A DNA stretch of 7,399 bases from Streptomyces speibonae (GCA_000715605.1 KL568541.1:60540-67938), one strand, 5' to 3'. Shown: positions 1-5,790, numbered from the stretch's first letter. The notes: generated from the sequence alone by a model not told the origin. Numbers and translations: made by a program.

Positions 1-191
1 AGCAGCCGCCCCCGCGGCGGCACGAGGCCGGCCCCCGTCCCGGCGGCGATCTCCCGCTCCAGCTCCCGGGGGTCGGTCCGGCGGCCCTCGTGCAGCAGGT
101 ACCAGCGGTCGCTGACCTCCGTGTAGTACGCCCGCCAGAGCGCGAGGGCGACGGGCGAGTCGTCCGGTTCCGGGGCGACGGTCCAGGTCAT
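1..191 (-). CDS. GNAT family N-acetyltransferase, N-terminal fragment (runs off the left edge)
   Basis: Translating leftward from the ATG whose complement is at 189-191 gives 63 residues beginning MTWTVAPEPDDSPVALALWR and continuing to the window edge without a stop. The pattern of an LWRAYYTEVSDRWY segment, then a charged helix (EGRRTDPRELEREIA) and a PPRGRLL stretch leading into the first core strand, matches my recollection of small actinobacterial GNAT acetyltransferases, which transfer an acetyl group from acetyl-CoA to an amine. The acetyl-CoA-binding motif would lie beyond the window, so substrate and activity cannot be judged. The ribosome-binding site is weak (GAGA a few bases upstream). 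It is divergent from the response regulator at 427. Family assignment is moderately sure; the coding frame is well supported by composition. Confidence 0.7.
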   Translation of the reverse strand, partial: MTWTVAPEPDDSPVALALWRAYYTEVSDRWYLLHEGRRTDPRELEREIAAGTGAGLVPPRGRL

Positions 192-272
192 GCGCGCATT
201 CTCGACGCGCCGTACGGGGCGAGCGCAAGCGAATTCGGCGCGCCTGTGCCGGGCCCGCGCCCGGTCGGGACG

Positions 273-363
273 ACGCCGAGCACGACCAGGCAGCCGCCCC
301 TGACCTGCGGGCGAAAGCCCTCGGACCGGGCCGCGGCCCGGGGTCGCTGCCCGCGCTCGGCGT
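273..363 (+). promoter_or_regulatory. Possible structured leader: 9-bp outer stem enclosing three hairpins
   Basis: In the non-coding gap upstream of the response regulator, ACGCCGAGC (273-281) is perfectly complementary to GCTCGGCGT (355-363). Between them lie a weak CAGG/CCTG hairpin (287-302), a GGGC-GAAA-GCCC hairpin with a GNRA-type tetraloop (309-320), and the 16-bp perfect palindrome CCGGGCCGCGGCCCGG (326-341). A further CCGGGC-CCGC-GCCCGG hairpin sits just outside (249-264). The GAAA loop favours the + strand, the orientation of the downstream regulator, which starts 63 bases later. GC-rich DNA produces such pairings by chance, so this is only a candidate. I found no convincing promoter elsewhere in 192-426. 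Confidence 0.22.
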
Positions 364-426
364 GCCGGAACCACGCGGGGGACGAACACTGGAAGTGCAT
401 CCGGTACCAGCTTTCCCGAGGGCCCC

Positions 427-1041
427 ATGAGTACCGACGTGAGCCGGGTCGCCGTGGTCGGCGACTGCCCCGCCTATCGGTACGGGCTGGCCCGTGTCAT
501 CGACTCCGCGCCCGATCTGGAGTTCGCCGTCGGGGCGTGGTCCGTCGCGCAGGCCGAGGGGGAGCTGGCGAGCGGTGACCTGCTCCTCCTGGACCTCCAG
601 GAGCCGCCGGGCGCCCTGTCGGCGACCGTCTCGCGGCTCGCCGCGCGCGGCGTGCGGGTCATGGTGGTGTACGCCGCGCCCCCCGCCGACATCGGGGAGC
701 CCATCCGCGCCGGGGCCCGGGGCTGTCTGAGCCGGCAGGCCGGCGAGCTGGAACTGCTGGCGGCGATCAGACTCGTCGTCGCCGGCTGCCAATACATCTC
801 CGCCGTCCTCGCGGTCGGCCCGCGCCCGTGTCTCGCCCCGCCCTGCCGGGTCACGAAACGCGAGCGGGAGATCCTGGAACTGGTGGCGGTCGGGGAGACG
901 GATCACGGCATCGCCGTCCGCCTGGGCATCAGCGAGAACACCGTGCACTCCCATCTGGACCGGCTCAGGGACAAGATCGGGTCCCGGCGGCGCGCCGATC
1001 TCACCCGCTTCGCCCTCTCCCACGACATCGTCAAGGGGTAG
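427..1041 (+). CDS. Orphan response regulator with LuxR/GerE-type DNA-binding domain
   Basis: The 204-residue protein has a receiver-like N-terminal domain (about 7-125) and a LuxR/GerE helix-turn-helix (about 141-197; VTKREREILELVA, then GISENTVHSHLDRLRDKIG). It probably binds promoter DNA as a dimer. In the receiver, D13 and the phospho-acceptor position D56 (LLLLD) are present. The usual acidic pair is reduced to G12-D13, the conserved Thr/Ser position appears to be Tyr (Y82), and the conserved Lys is Arg (R103 in GCLSR). It may therefore be weakly or not phosphorylated, like other atypical actinobacterial regulators of this architecture. No sensor kinase lies in the window. The ATG follows a GAGGG ribosome site by four bases. 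The gene is on the same strand as, and 108 bases ahead of, the protease genes, so it is a candidate regulator of them (inference). Confidence 0.88.
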   Translation: MSTDVSRVAVVGDCPAYRYGLARVIDSAPDLEFAVGAWSVAQAEGELASGDLLLLDLQEPPGALSATVSRLAARGVRVMVVYAAPPADIGEPIRAGARGCLSRQAGELELLAAIRLVVAGCQYISAVLAVGPRPCLAPPCRVTKREREILELVAVGETDHGIAVRLGISENTVHSHLDRLRDKIGSRRRADLTRFALSHDIVKG

Positions 1042-1102
1042 TTCCGCCCCTGCCGCCCGGGGTGGTTCTGCCCTTTCAGCGCATTCGTGTCGGGGCGGAA
1101 AC
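1041..1102 (+). promoter_or_regulatory. Repeated GTTCCGCCCC-like elements between regulator and protease genes
   Basis: GTTCCGCCCCT (1041-1051) is followed 24 bases later by the near copy GTTCTGCCCTT (1065-1075, 9 of 11 identical). GGGGCGGAA (1092-1100) is an exact 9-base inverted copy of TTCCGCCCC (1042-1050). Three related elements in about 60 bases directly upstream of the protease start would suit an operator for a dimeric regulator such as the LuxR-type protein next door. Alternatively the inverted pair could form a long-loop hairpin after the regulator's stop codon. No clear -35/-10 pair was seen here. Confidence 0.3.
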
Positions 1103-1135
1103 TGAAGTCGGCGGCCCTCCGCTCCCTTGTCGTAC

Positions 1136-1143
1136 GGGAGGAG
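1136..1143 (+). promoter_or_regulatory. Strong ribosome-binding site setting the start at 1150
   Basis: GGGAGGAG lies with its GGAGG core eight bases before the ATG at 1150. It selects this start over the longer in-frame opening at 1087, which has no such site. A GTG at 1147 is also in frame directly before the ATG and cannot be excluded. Confidence 0.7.
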
Positions 1144-1149
1144 TGCGTG

Positions 1150-1413
1150 ATGAGTGCCATCTTCGGTGAAACCCTCACCTTCACCCAGCACGAAGGCGGC
1201 GACGTACAGCTCGTCACCTTCGGCGACGACAAATACGCGCGGTACGAGACGCTGGACGGCTACACGGTCGTGTACGACCCCGAGCACGACGGCTACTGCT
1301 ACGCGAGGCCGGTCGGCGAGGGCCCCCTGCGGCGCTTCGGCTCCACGGGCGTACGCCTCTCGGACCGGCCGCCCGAAGGACTGCGCCGGCATCTGAAGGA
1401 GGGCCCGGAGTAG
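1150..1413 (+). CDS. N-terminal propeptide-like region of an M6 metalloprotease, ended by an in-frame TAG
   Basis: This frame gives 87 residues starting MSAIFGETLTFTQHEGGDVQ. The segment at residues 29-42 (YARYETLDGYTVVY) followed by DGYCYA resembles the region that precedes the catalytic domain in M6-family metalloproteases, as I recall the family. It has no membrane segment or signal peptide. It ends at TAG 1411-1413. The catalytic domain resumes in exactly the same reading frame, with no other stop, and the joined sequence reads like one continuous 632-position protein. This piece is therefore most likely the amputated front of the next entry, by point mutation or base-call error. It could alternatively be a separately made prodomain acting in trans. 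The coding frame is secure; whether it functions alone is not. Confidence 0.75.
   Translation: MSAIFGETLTFTQHEGGDVQLVTFGDDKYARYETLDGYTVVYDPEHDGYCYARPVGEGPLRRFGSTGVRLSDRPPEGLRRHLKEGPE
1411..1413 (+). other. In-frame TAG interrupting the M6 protease reading frame
   Basis: 1150 and 1423 are 273 bases (91 codons) apart, so the frames on both sides of this TAG are identical. The residues before (RRHLKEGPE) and after (RRN, then DRFAKMVPPEE) form a charged linker between the propeptide-like region and the catalytic domain. A single base change to a sense codon such as CAG, GAG or TGG would fuse them. Confidence 0.85.
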
Positions 1414-1422
1414 CGCAGAAAC

Positions 1423-3048
1423 GTGGTGGGGGACCGCTTCGCGAAGATGGTGCCGCCGGAGGAGCGGGGAGGTATGCCCTCCGACGTCGGCTTCACCTTC
1501 GGCGCCCATCGCGGGCTGCTGCCCGGCGACCGGGTCAGCGAGGGGAACGTGGCCGGCCTGACCATCCTCGTCACCTTCCCCGGCACCGACTCGGATGTCA
1601 CGCCCGGCGACGTGATCGCCATGCTGAACGGCCCGGACTACCACGCCAACGGAAACCGCTGTTCGGTGAACGAGTTCTTCAAGACGATGTCGACGGGCCG
1701 GCTCGACTTCACCAACGAGGTCGTGGGGCCGTACCGGCTGCCCCGGTCCAAGCTGGCGTACGCGAACACGGAAGGGCTCCTCGTCCCGGACGCGATCCAG
1801 GCGGCGGTCGACGACGGAGTGGACTTCGGCCGGTTCGACTCCCAAGGGCGCGGCATCGTCGACTCGTTGAACATCATGTACGCGGGCCGCACCGAGTACG
1901 TGGGCGACGTGTGGCCGCACAACTGGGTGCACCGCCGGGTCGTCGACGGCATGCGGACCGAGCTGTACACCGTCACCGCGATGGGGCGCAAAGCCGCCGA
2001 CCTGAGCATCGGCACCTACTGCCACGAGAGCGGCCACCTCCTGTGCCGCTGGCCCGACCTGTACGACTACGGGACGATCGAACGCGAGGGCGACGACTTC
2101 ACCAGCGCGGGCCTCGGGAACTACTGCGTGATGGCCGCGGGCGACCACCTGGGCAGGGGCCGTACGCCGTCGGCCGTGTGCGCGTATCTGCGGCGGCTGG
2201 TCGACTGGTGCGGTGAGGAGATCGACCTCGCGGCCGAGGGCGACTTCGCCATCGAACACGGGGCGTACGACAAGGTCTACGTCTATGACAACCCGCAGCG
2301 CTCGAACGTCGAATACTTCATCGTCGAGAACCGCAGCCGCCGCGGCTTCGACTCGGCCCTCTCCGCCAGCGGCCTCGCCGTCTACCACTGCGACACCAAG
2401 GGCTCCAACGAGTTCCAGCAGGGCACGCTGCTCAAGCACTACCAGTGCGCGCTCGTACAGGCCGACGGCCATCTGGACCTGGAGACCAACCGCAACCAGG
2501 GAGACGGCTCGGACCTCTACGGCCCCGGCCCCGGAACGGCCCTCTCGCACAGCAGCCGACCCGCGTCCCTGTGGTGGGACGGCAGCGAATCGGGCCTCAC
2601 GCTCTCCGAGATCGGCGAGCCGGGCCCGGTGATCACCTTCCACGCCGGGGCGGACGACGACGCCGCCCAGGCCCTCATCACGGGAGAGTCGTCGCCGGAC
2701 GCGCCGATCCCACAGGACGACCCCGGTGGTCTGACCGACGCCATCACGCTCCAGGGCGCGGGTACCGTGCGTGAGCTGAAGGTCGTGATCGACATCGAAC
2801 ATCCCCACATCGGGGACCTGCGTGTGGTGTTGCTGTCGCCGACCGGACGGCGGGCGGTGCTGCACAACCGCACGGGCGGAGCCACCAAGAACCTGCGGCT
2901 CTCGCTGGACTCCCAGCCGCCCTCCTTGCTCGCCGCACTCGTGGGGGCCGGCGTGGCGGGCCCCTGGGCGCTGAGCATCACGGACGCGGCGCGGCCCGCC
3001 GCCGGCACTCTGCACCACTGGGACCTGCGGGTCAGGACCGGTTCCTGA
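1423..3048 (+). CDS. M6 family (immune inhibitor A-like) metalloprotease domain with C-terminal P/Homo-B domain
   Basis: Read from GTG 1423, the piece is 541 residues. Residues 45-105 (GLTILVTF, then SVNEFFKTMSTGRLDF) match the start of an M6 peptidase domain. The zinc site is HESGH at 201-205, followed by PDLYDYG at 211-217, the expected HExxH plus downstream Asp arrangement. A Met-turn-like CVMAAG is at 235-240, and YHCDTKGSNEF follows at 321-331. Residues about 428-538 form a proprotein-convertase P-type beta domain (VVIDIEHPHIGDLRVVLLSP). The enzyme should cleave peptide bonds. No signal peptide or membrane helix is visible even when the upstream piece is included, so its site of action is unclear. 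GTG 1423 is the first start after the TAG but has only a distant GGAG. ATG 1474 (residue 18) is better placed. The original start was probably 1150. Confidence 0.85.
   Translation: MVGDRFAKMVPPEERGGMPSDVGFTFGAHRGLLPGDRVSEGNVAGLTILVTFPGTDSDVTPGDVIAMLNGPDYHANGNRCSVNEFFKTMSTGRLDFTNEVVGPYRLPRSKLAYANTEGLLVPDAIQAAVDDGVDFGRFDSQGRGIVDSLNIMYAGRTEYVGDVWPHNWVHRRVVDGMRTELYTVTAMGRKAADLSIGTYCHESGHLLCRWPDLYDYGTIEREGDDFTSAGLGNYCVMAAGDHLGRGRTPSAVCAYLRRLVDWCGEEIDLAAEGDFAIEHGAYDKVYVYDNPQRSNVEYFIVENRSRRGFDSALSASGLAVYHCDTKGSNEFQQGTLLKHYQCALVQADGHLDLETNRNQGDGSDLYGPGPGTALSHSSRPASLWWDGSESGLTLSEIGEPGPVITFHAGADDDAAQALITGESSPDAPIPQDDPGGLTDAITLQGAGTVRELKVVIDIEHPHIGDLRVVLLSPTGRRAVLHNRTGGATKNLRLSLDSQPPSLLAALVGAGVAGPWALSITDAARPAAGTLHHWDLRVRTGS
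1458..1464 (+). promoter_or_regulatory. Possible internal ribosome-binding site for a restart at ATG 1474
   Basis: GGAGGAG at 1458-1464 ends nine bases before an in-frame ATG at 1474. This is a better arrangement than that before GTG 1423. If the upstream TAG is real, translation of the catalytic domain could begin here. The bases also simply encode the PPEERGG linker, so the match may be incidental. Confidence 0.3.
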
Positions 3049-3120
3049 GCGCGCCCCGGGCCGCAGCGCACTCCCACCGGCCGCACCCGCGTCAGCAGCC
3101 CTGACAAGGAGCCGAACATC

Positions 3121-4269
3121 ATGGCCAAGTCCGTCCGCCTCGGCATCATCCGGGCCCGGCACGACGCCACCGTGCCCGTCATCCCCGACCCCGCCTGCAT
3201 CGCGATGCTCATGACCGGCGACCACGCAGTGCTGCGGTTCTGGGAGAACACCACCCGGGGACATCTCGACTTCGTCGACTCGACGATGTTCCCGTGGGTC
3301 GACATGACGATCGGGACCGACACCTCCCGCGGGGCCCAGGCCCGCGCCGCCGTCGACGCGCTGCGCGCCCGGTTCCCCGATCCCCCGGAGTGGCCGGACC
3401 TCAACGGCCTGATCGTCCTCACCCACCCGGGACAGCGGACCATGCCCAACCCCCTGGCGGGGACCCCGGGGCAGCCGCCCACGATCACGCAGAGCTTCGA
3501 CGGCGGCGCGAGCGGTGTCGACGGGCTGCCGGTCGCCGTGCTGCCGGTGATGGCGAGCGACCACACCTTGATGTGCCACGAGGTCGGTCATGTCCTCGGC
3601 CTGGACCACTCCTTCGGCCTCGACAACAACGGCACCGACTGGGCGCCGGGCGACGCCGACATCGTCGTGGGCCAGGAGTACGGCTCGCCGTACGACCTCA
3701 TGTCGTCGGCCACCTTCGCCGGTCGCTTCCTCGGCACGGGGCCGACCTACTCCGGTGAGCCGACCTTCACCGGGCTGGCGGTCCCCGGCTGGCCGTACCC
3801 GGGCGCCGTCGCGATGGGCCCGCACCTCGCGCGCGCGCGAACCTGCATCTGTTCATGCCGGACGCGCTGGCCGGCCGGGTGGTCGAGGCGCCCTTCCCAC
3901 AGCCGGGCGCGCCGGTCACCGCCCGTCTCGTACCGGCGTCCGCGTCGAACGGCAGGTGCCTGCTCCTGCTGCACCCGCCCGGCGAGCCGGCCGGCGGGGT
4001 GGGCCGCGTCTACGTCGAGTACCGCGTACCAGAGGGCTGGGACGCCGGCATGGACCCGCTGGGGGCGAGCCTCTCGCGGGAGGGAGTGGTCGTCCACTCG
4101 GTCGTCGACATCGCCAACACCGGCCCGCGCGTGTGGTATCGAGGGGCCGTACCGACGCATTCACCGGACACCGACGTCACCGTCGCGACGACACCGCTCG
4201 TCGTGCGCACCGTGGCCGCCGATCCGGACCGGCGCTGGGTGGACGTGTCGGTCACGGCCGGTGCGGTGA
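3121..4269 (+). CDS. Metzincin-like metalloprotease, N-terminal catalytic part; frameshifted at about 3839
   Basis: AAGGAG (3106-3111) precedes ATG 3121 by nine bases. Residues 1-239 (to about 3837) encode a catalytic domain: FWENTTRGHLDFVDSTMFPW (40-59), the zinc site HEVGHVLGLDH (153-163), then EYGSPYDLMSS with a probable Met-turn Met194. The third zinc ligand is His163, unlike the Asp of the upstream M6 enzyme. The pattern recalls gametolysin/M6-like peptidases, but the exact family is unsure. No signal peptide is seen. After the (CG)6 tract at 3828-3839 this frame turns into an Arg/Ser/Cys/Pro-rich sequence ending at 4269, typical of out-of-frame reading. The real continuation is the frame ending at 5261. 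As written, the gene would yield a 382-residue product with a nonsense tail. Removing one CG unit would give a 712-residue protein. Confidence 0.78.
   Translation: MAKSVRLGIIRARHDATVPVIPDPACIAMLMTGDHAVLRFWENTTRGHLDFVDSTMFPWVDMTIGTDTSRGAQARAAVDALRARFPDPPEWPDLNGLIVLTHPGQRTMPNPLAGTPGQPPTITQSFDGGASGVDGLPVAVLPVMASDHTLMCHEVGHVLGLDHSFGLDNNGTDWAPGDADIVVGQEYGSPYDLMSSATFAGRFLGTGPTYSGEPTFTGLAVPGWPYPGAVAMGPHLARARTCICSCRTRWPAGWSRRPSHSRARRSPPVSYRRPRRTAGACSCCTRPASRPAGWAASTSSTAYQRAGTPAWTRWGRASRGREWSSTRSSTSPTPARACGIEGPYRRIHRTPTSPSRRHRSSCAPWPPIRTGAGWTCRSRPVR
3828..3839 (+). repeat. (CG)6 dinucleotide tract at the frameshift point
   Basis: Six CG units, embedded in the 14-base palindrome TCGCGCGCGCGCGA (3827-3840), mark where protein-like sequence passes from the 3121 frame to the 5261 frame. 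With five units the codons read CTC GCG CGC GCG AAC CTG, joining HLARA to NLHLF without a gap. Dinucleotide tracts are prone to slipped-strand change, and alternating CG is also hard for some sequencing methods. Confidence 0.85.
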
Positions 4270-5261
4270 GCGCGGCCGAGATCGTCCGGGGGCTCCAGAG
4301 CGACGGCGTGGTGGGTCCCGTCGGTGACCTCCAGGAAACCAGGACGCCGTGCGGCGATCCCGTCCGCCGGGGGACGTTCGCCACGGCCACGACGGCCGCC
4401 TTCGGCGTGCGCAGCACCGGCTTCGGCGGCAGCGGTGTCCCCGTCGACCCGCAGCCCACGGTCAGCTGGAGCGTAGGAGGTGTCCCGGTGGCCGCGCCGG
4501 GCGGGACGGTCGACGTGCACGTGGACGGGGCGGTGTTCACGCTCGACTACACGGTCGAGCCGGAGACGGCCGAGCTGGTGCTCACCTCCCGCGGCGGGGA
4601 GCGATACGAGACGCCCGCGGTGGTGACGGTGAGCGGCGGCGGGACGACGTCGTCCGCCACGGCCGTGTTCACGGCACCGGGGTGGGTGGAGGGCATCCAC
4701 CCCGACGACGTGGCGAAGCTCGGTGACTGTCTGGCCCGGGTCGCGCAGCGGTACCAGCGGATGCCCGCGCCGTTCCGCAGGCCGACGCCCGAACCGCCGT
4801 GGAGCGACCTCAACACGCGCCGGATCGCCGAACGGGCCTGGCTGAGGCGGGCGTTCAGGCTGATCGCCGAGCCGCCGGACCTCGACGCCGTCGGACGCGA
4901 GGGCGAGGACGCGACCCGCCCCGGCCCGGGTGGCGAGCACCCCGAAGGAGGCGCACGCCCCACGGCCTCCGACCCCGGGCACCCGCTCCTTCCCCACGAC
5001 GACACCGACCCGCTCACCGCGCGGTTGCACGATGCCGTCGCCGGATTCGTCGACGCCCCGCGTGACGCCGTACGGGAGGCCGATCACGTCCTGCGGGAGC
5101 TGGCCGAGCGCTTCGCGGACGCCGTGACCGAACGGCGCCGTACGCTCCGCCGGTCCTGGCAGACCGGCGACGGGGAGCACGCCGCGGCGACCGACACCGA
5201 GCAACTGCGCCTCGCCCTGCGGGACTACCGCGAGCTGGCGGACCGGCTGCTCCACGTCTGA
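3855..5261 (+). CDS. C-terminal part of the frameshifted metalloprotease: beta-rich region plus helical tail
   Basis: The true reading frame opens at AAC 3840. ATG 3855 is only the first start codon in it and has no ribosome site before it, which argues against an independent gene. Using residue numbers from 3855, residues 1-290 or so look beta-rich (for example GRVYVEYRVPEGW, VTVATTPLVVRTVAADPDRR, PTVSWSVGGVPV, a strand-rich YETPAVVTVSGGG), suggesting one or two Ig-like or jelly-roll modules after the protease domain. A proline/glycine-rich stretch around 350-380 (GPGGEHPEGG) separates these from a charged, Arg/Glu-rich helical C-terminus ending in LADRLLHV. I do not recognise a named family for this region. 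It may recognise a substrate or partner, or hold the protease in a complex. The coding frame is well supported by G/C third positions and by absence of stops. Confidence 0.75.
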   Translation: MPDALAGRVVEAPFPQPGAPVTARLVPASASNGRCLLLLHPPGEPAGGVGRVYVEYRVPEGWDAGMDPLGASLSREGVVVHSVVDIANTGPRVWYRGAVPTHSPDTDVTVATTPLVVRTVAADPDRRWVDVSVTAGAVSAAEIVRGLQSDGVVGPVGDLQETRTPCGDPVRRGTFATATTAAFGVRSTGFGGSGVPVDPQPTVSWSVGGVPVAAPGGTVDVHVDGAVFTLDYTVEPETAELVLTSRGGERYETPAVVTVSGGGTTSSATAVFTAPGWVEGIHPDDVAKLGDCLARVAQRYQRMPAPFRRPTPEPPWSDLNTRRIAERAWLRRAFRLIAEPPDLDAVGREGEDATRPGPGGEHPEGGARPTASDPGHPLLPHDDTDPLTARLHDAVAGFVDAPRDAVREADHVLRELAERFADAVTERRRTLRRSWQTGDGEHAAATDTEQLRLALRDYRELADRLLHV

Positions 5262-5283
5262 AGCCGTCCCGGCCCTCCCCGCC

Positions 5284-5697
5284 TCAGTCGCCCGCCGCCG
5301 TCCGGCGCTCCCGCCACCGGCGTACGACGTCCTCGACGTCGTACGGCTTCTTGCCCAGCGGGGGCCCGGGCGGCGGCTTGAACATCATGTCGCTGATCCT
5401 GGCGTTGATCTCCGTGATGATCTTCCGGACGATCCGTTCCGAAGGGGCCGCGAGCGCGGCCTCCAGCGCGTCCTCCGCCTCCTTGCGCAGCGCCAGCGTC
5501 GGCGGCAGCACCGAGAACCCCTCGCGGGCCATCTTCCGCTTGACCCACCACAGTTCGTCGTACGTGCCCTCGACCTCGCGGGGAAGCGGTTTGCCCACCC
5601 CGGCCAGCTGCTCGAACTCGCCGCGCGCGTCCGCGTCGCGGATCTGCTTGTCGACCCAGCTCTCGAAGTCGACGCCGGGTGGCTTTCGCTCGGTCAT
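5284..5697 (-). CDS. DUF1992 domain-containing protein (DnaJ-C28-like conserved domain)
   Basis: The 137-residue leftward protein carries the conserved core of the DUF1992 family at residues 11-39: FESWVDKQIRDADARGEFEQ followed by LAGVGKPLP. It then has LWWVKRKMAREGF, PPTLALRKEAEDALEAAL, and a final VRKIITEINARISDMMFKP segment. It is soluble, largely helical and about the usual length for bacterial members. The family shares a domain with eukaryotic DNAJC28 but lacks a J domain here, and its biochemical role is unknown to me. The ribosome site before the ATG (complement at 5695-5697) is poor, so a leaderless or weakly initiated message is possible. It converges with the protease gene (22-base gap) and diverges from the FHA gene. 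Confidence 0.88.
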   Translation of the reverse strand: MTERKPPGVDFESWVDKQIRDADARGEFEQLAGVGKPLPREVEGTYDELWWVKRKMAREGFSVLPPTLALRKEAEDALEAALAAPSERIVRKIITEINARISDMMFKPPPGPPLGKKPYDVEDVVRRWRERRTAAGD

Positions 5698-5734
5698 GAG
5701 TTCATTGTGCCGGACGCCACGCAGCCGGGCGTTT

Positions 5735-5740
5735 TATCAT
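5735..5740 (+). promoter_or_regulatory. Possible -10 element (TATCAT) ahead of the FHA gene
   Basis: The run TTTTATCATT (5732-5741) stands out in very GC-rich surroundings in the 93-base divergent gap. TATCAT fits a TAnnnT -10 element about 50 bases before the GTG at 5791. No good -35 is seen 16-18 bases upstream (GGACGC is there), so support is weak. Confidence 0.2.
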
Positions 5741-5778
5741 TCGGCGGCGGCGAGCCGACCCGGCCCGCACGATGTCTC

Positions 5779-5786
5779 AGGAGGAG
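5779..5786 (+). promoter_or_regulatory. Ribosome-binding site setting the GTG start at 5791
   Basis: AGGAGGAG, with its AGGAGG core six bases before GTG 5791, picks this codon over the longer in-frame opening at 5707 and over ATG 5806, from which it would be 21 bases away. Confidence 0.75.
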
Positions 5787-5790
5787 CGCA

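Noticed and set aside
367..372. GGAACC, resembling an ECF sigma factor -35 element upstream of the regulator
   Set aside because: No matching -10 element (CGTC, CGTT or TCTA-like) occurs at a suitable distance.
1097..1103. GGAAACT as a possible ECF-type -35 before the protease gene
   Set aside because: There is no CGTC-like -10 at 16-17 bases; the nearest CGTA is about 28 bases downstream.
3272..3286. TCGTCGA-C-TCGACGA inverted repeat
   Set aside because: It lies inside the protease catalytic coding region and is explained by common Val/Asp/Ser/Thr codons. Nothing around it suggests a recombination or operator site.
2517..3566. Long open frame on the minus strand (349 codons) across the two protease genes
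   Set aside because: Its sequence is Arg/Ser/Pro/Gly-rich low-complexity and it lies antisense to clear protease domains. Such shadows are normal in very GC-rich DNA.
3829..3842. Programmed ribosomal frameshifting at the frame change
   Set aside because: The frame relation is -1, but no X XXY YYZ-type slippery heptamer is present; the site is alternating CG followed by GAACC. Repeat-length change explains it better.
4161..5255. Long open frame on the minus strand (364 codons) opposite the protease C-terminal region
   Set aside because: It is rich in Arg/Gly/His with no recognisable domain. The plus-strand frame has the expected codon bias and structured protein sequence.
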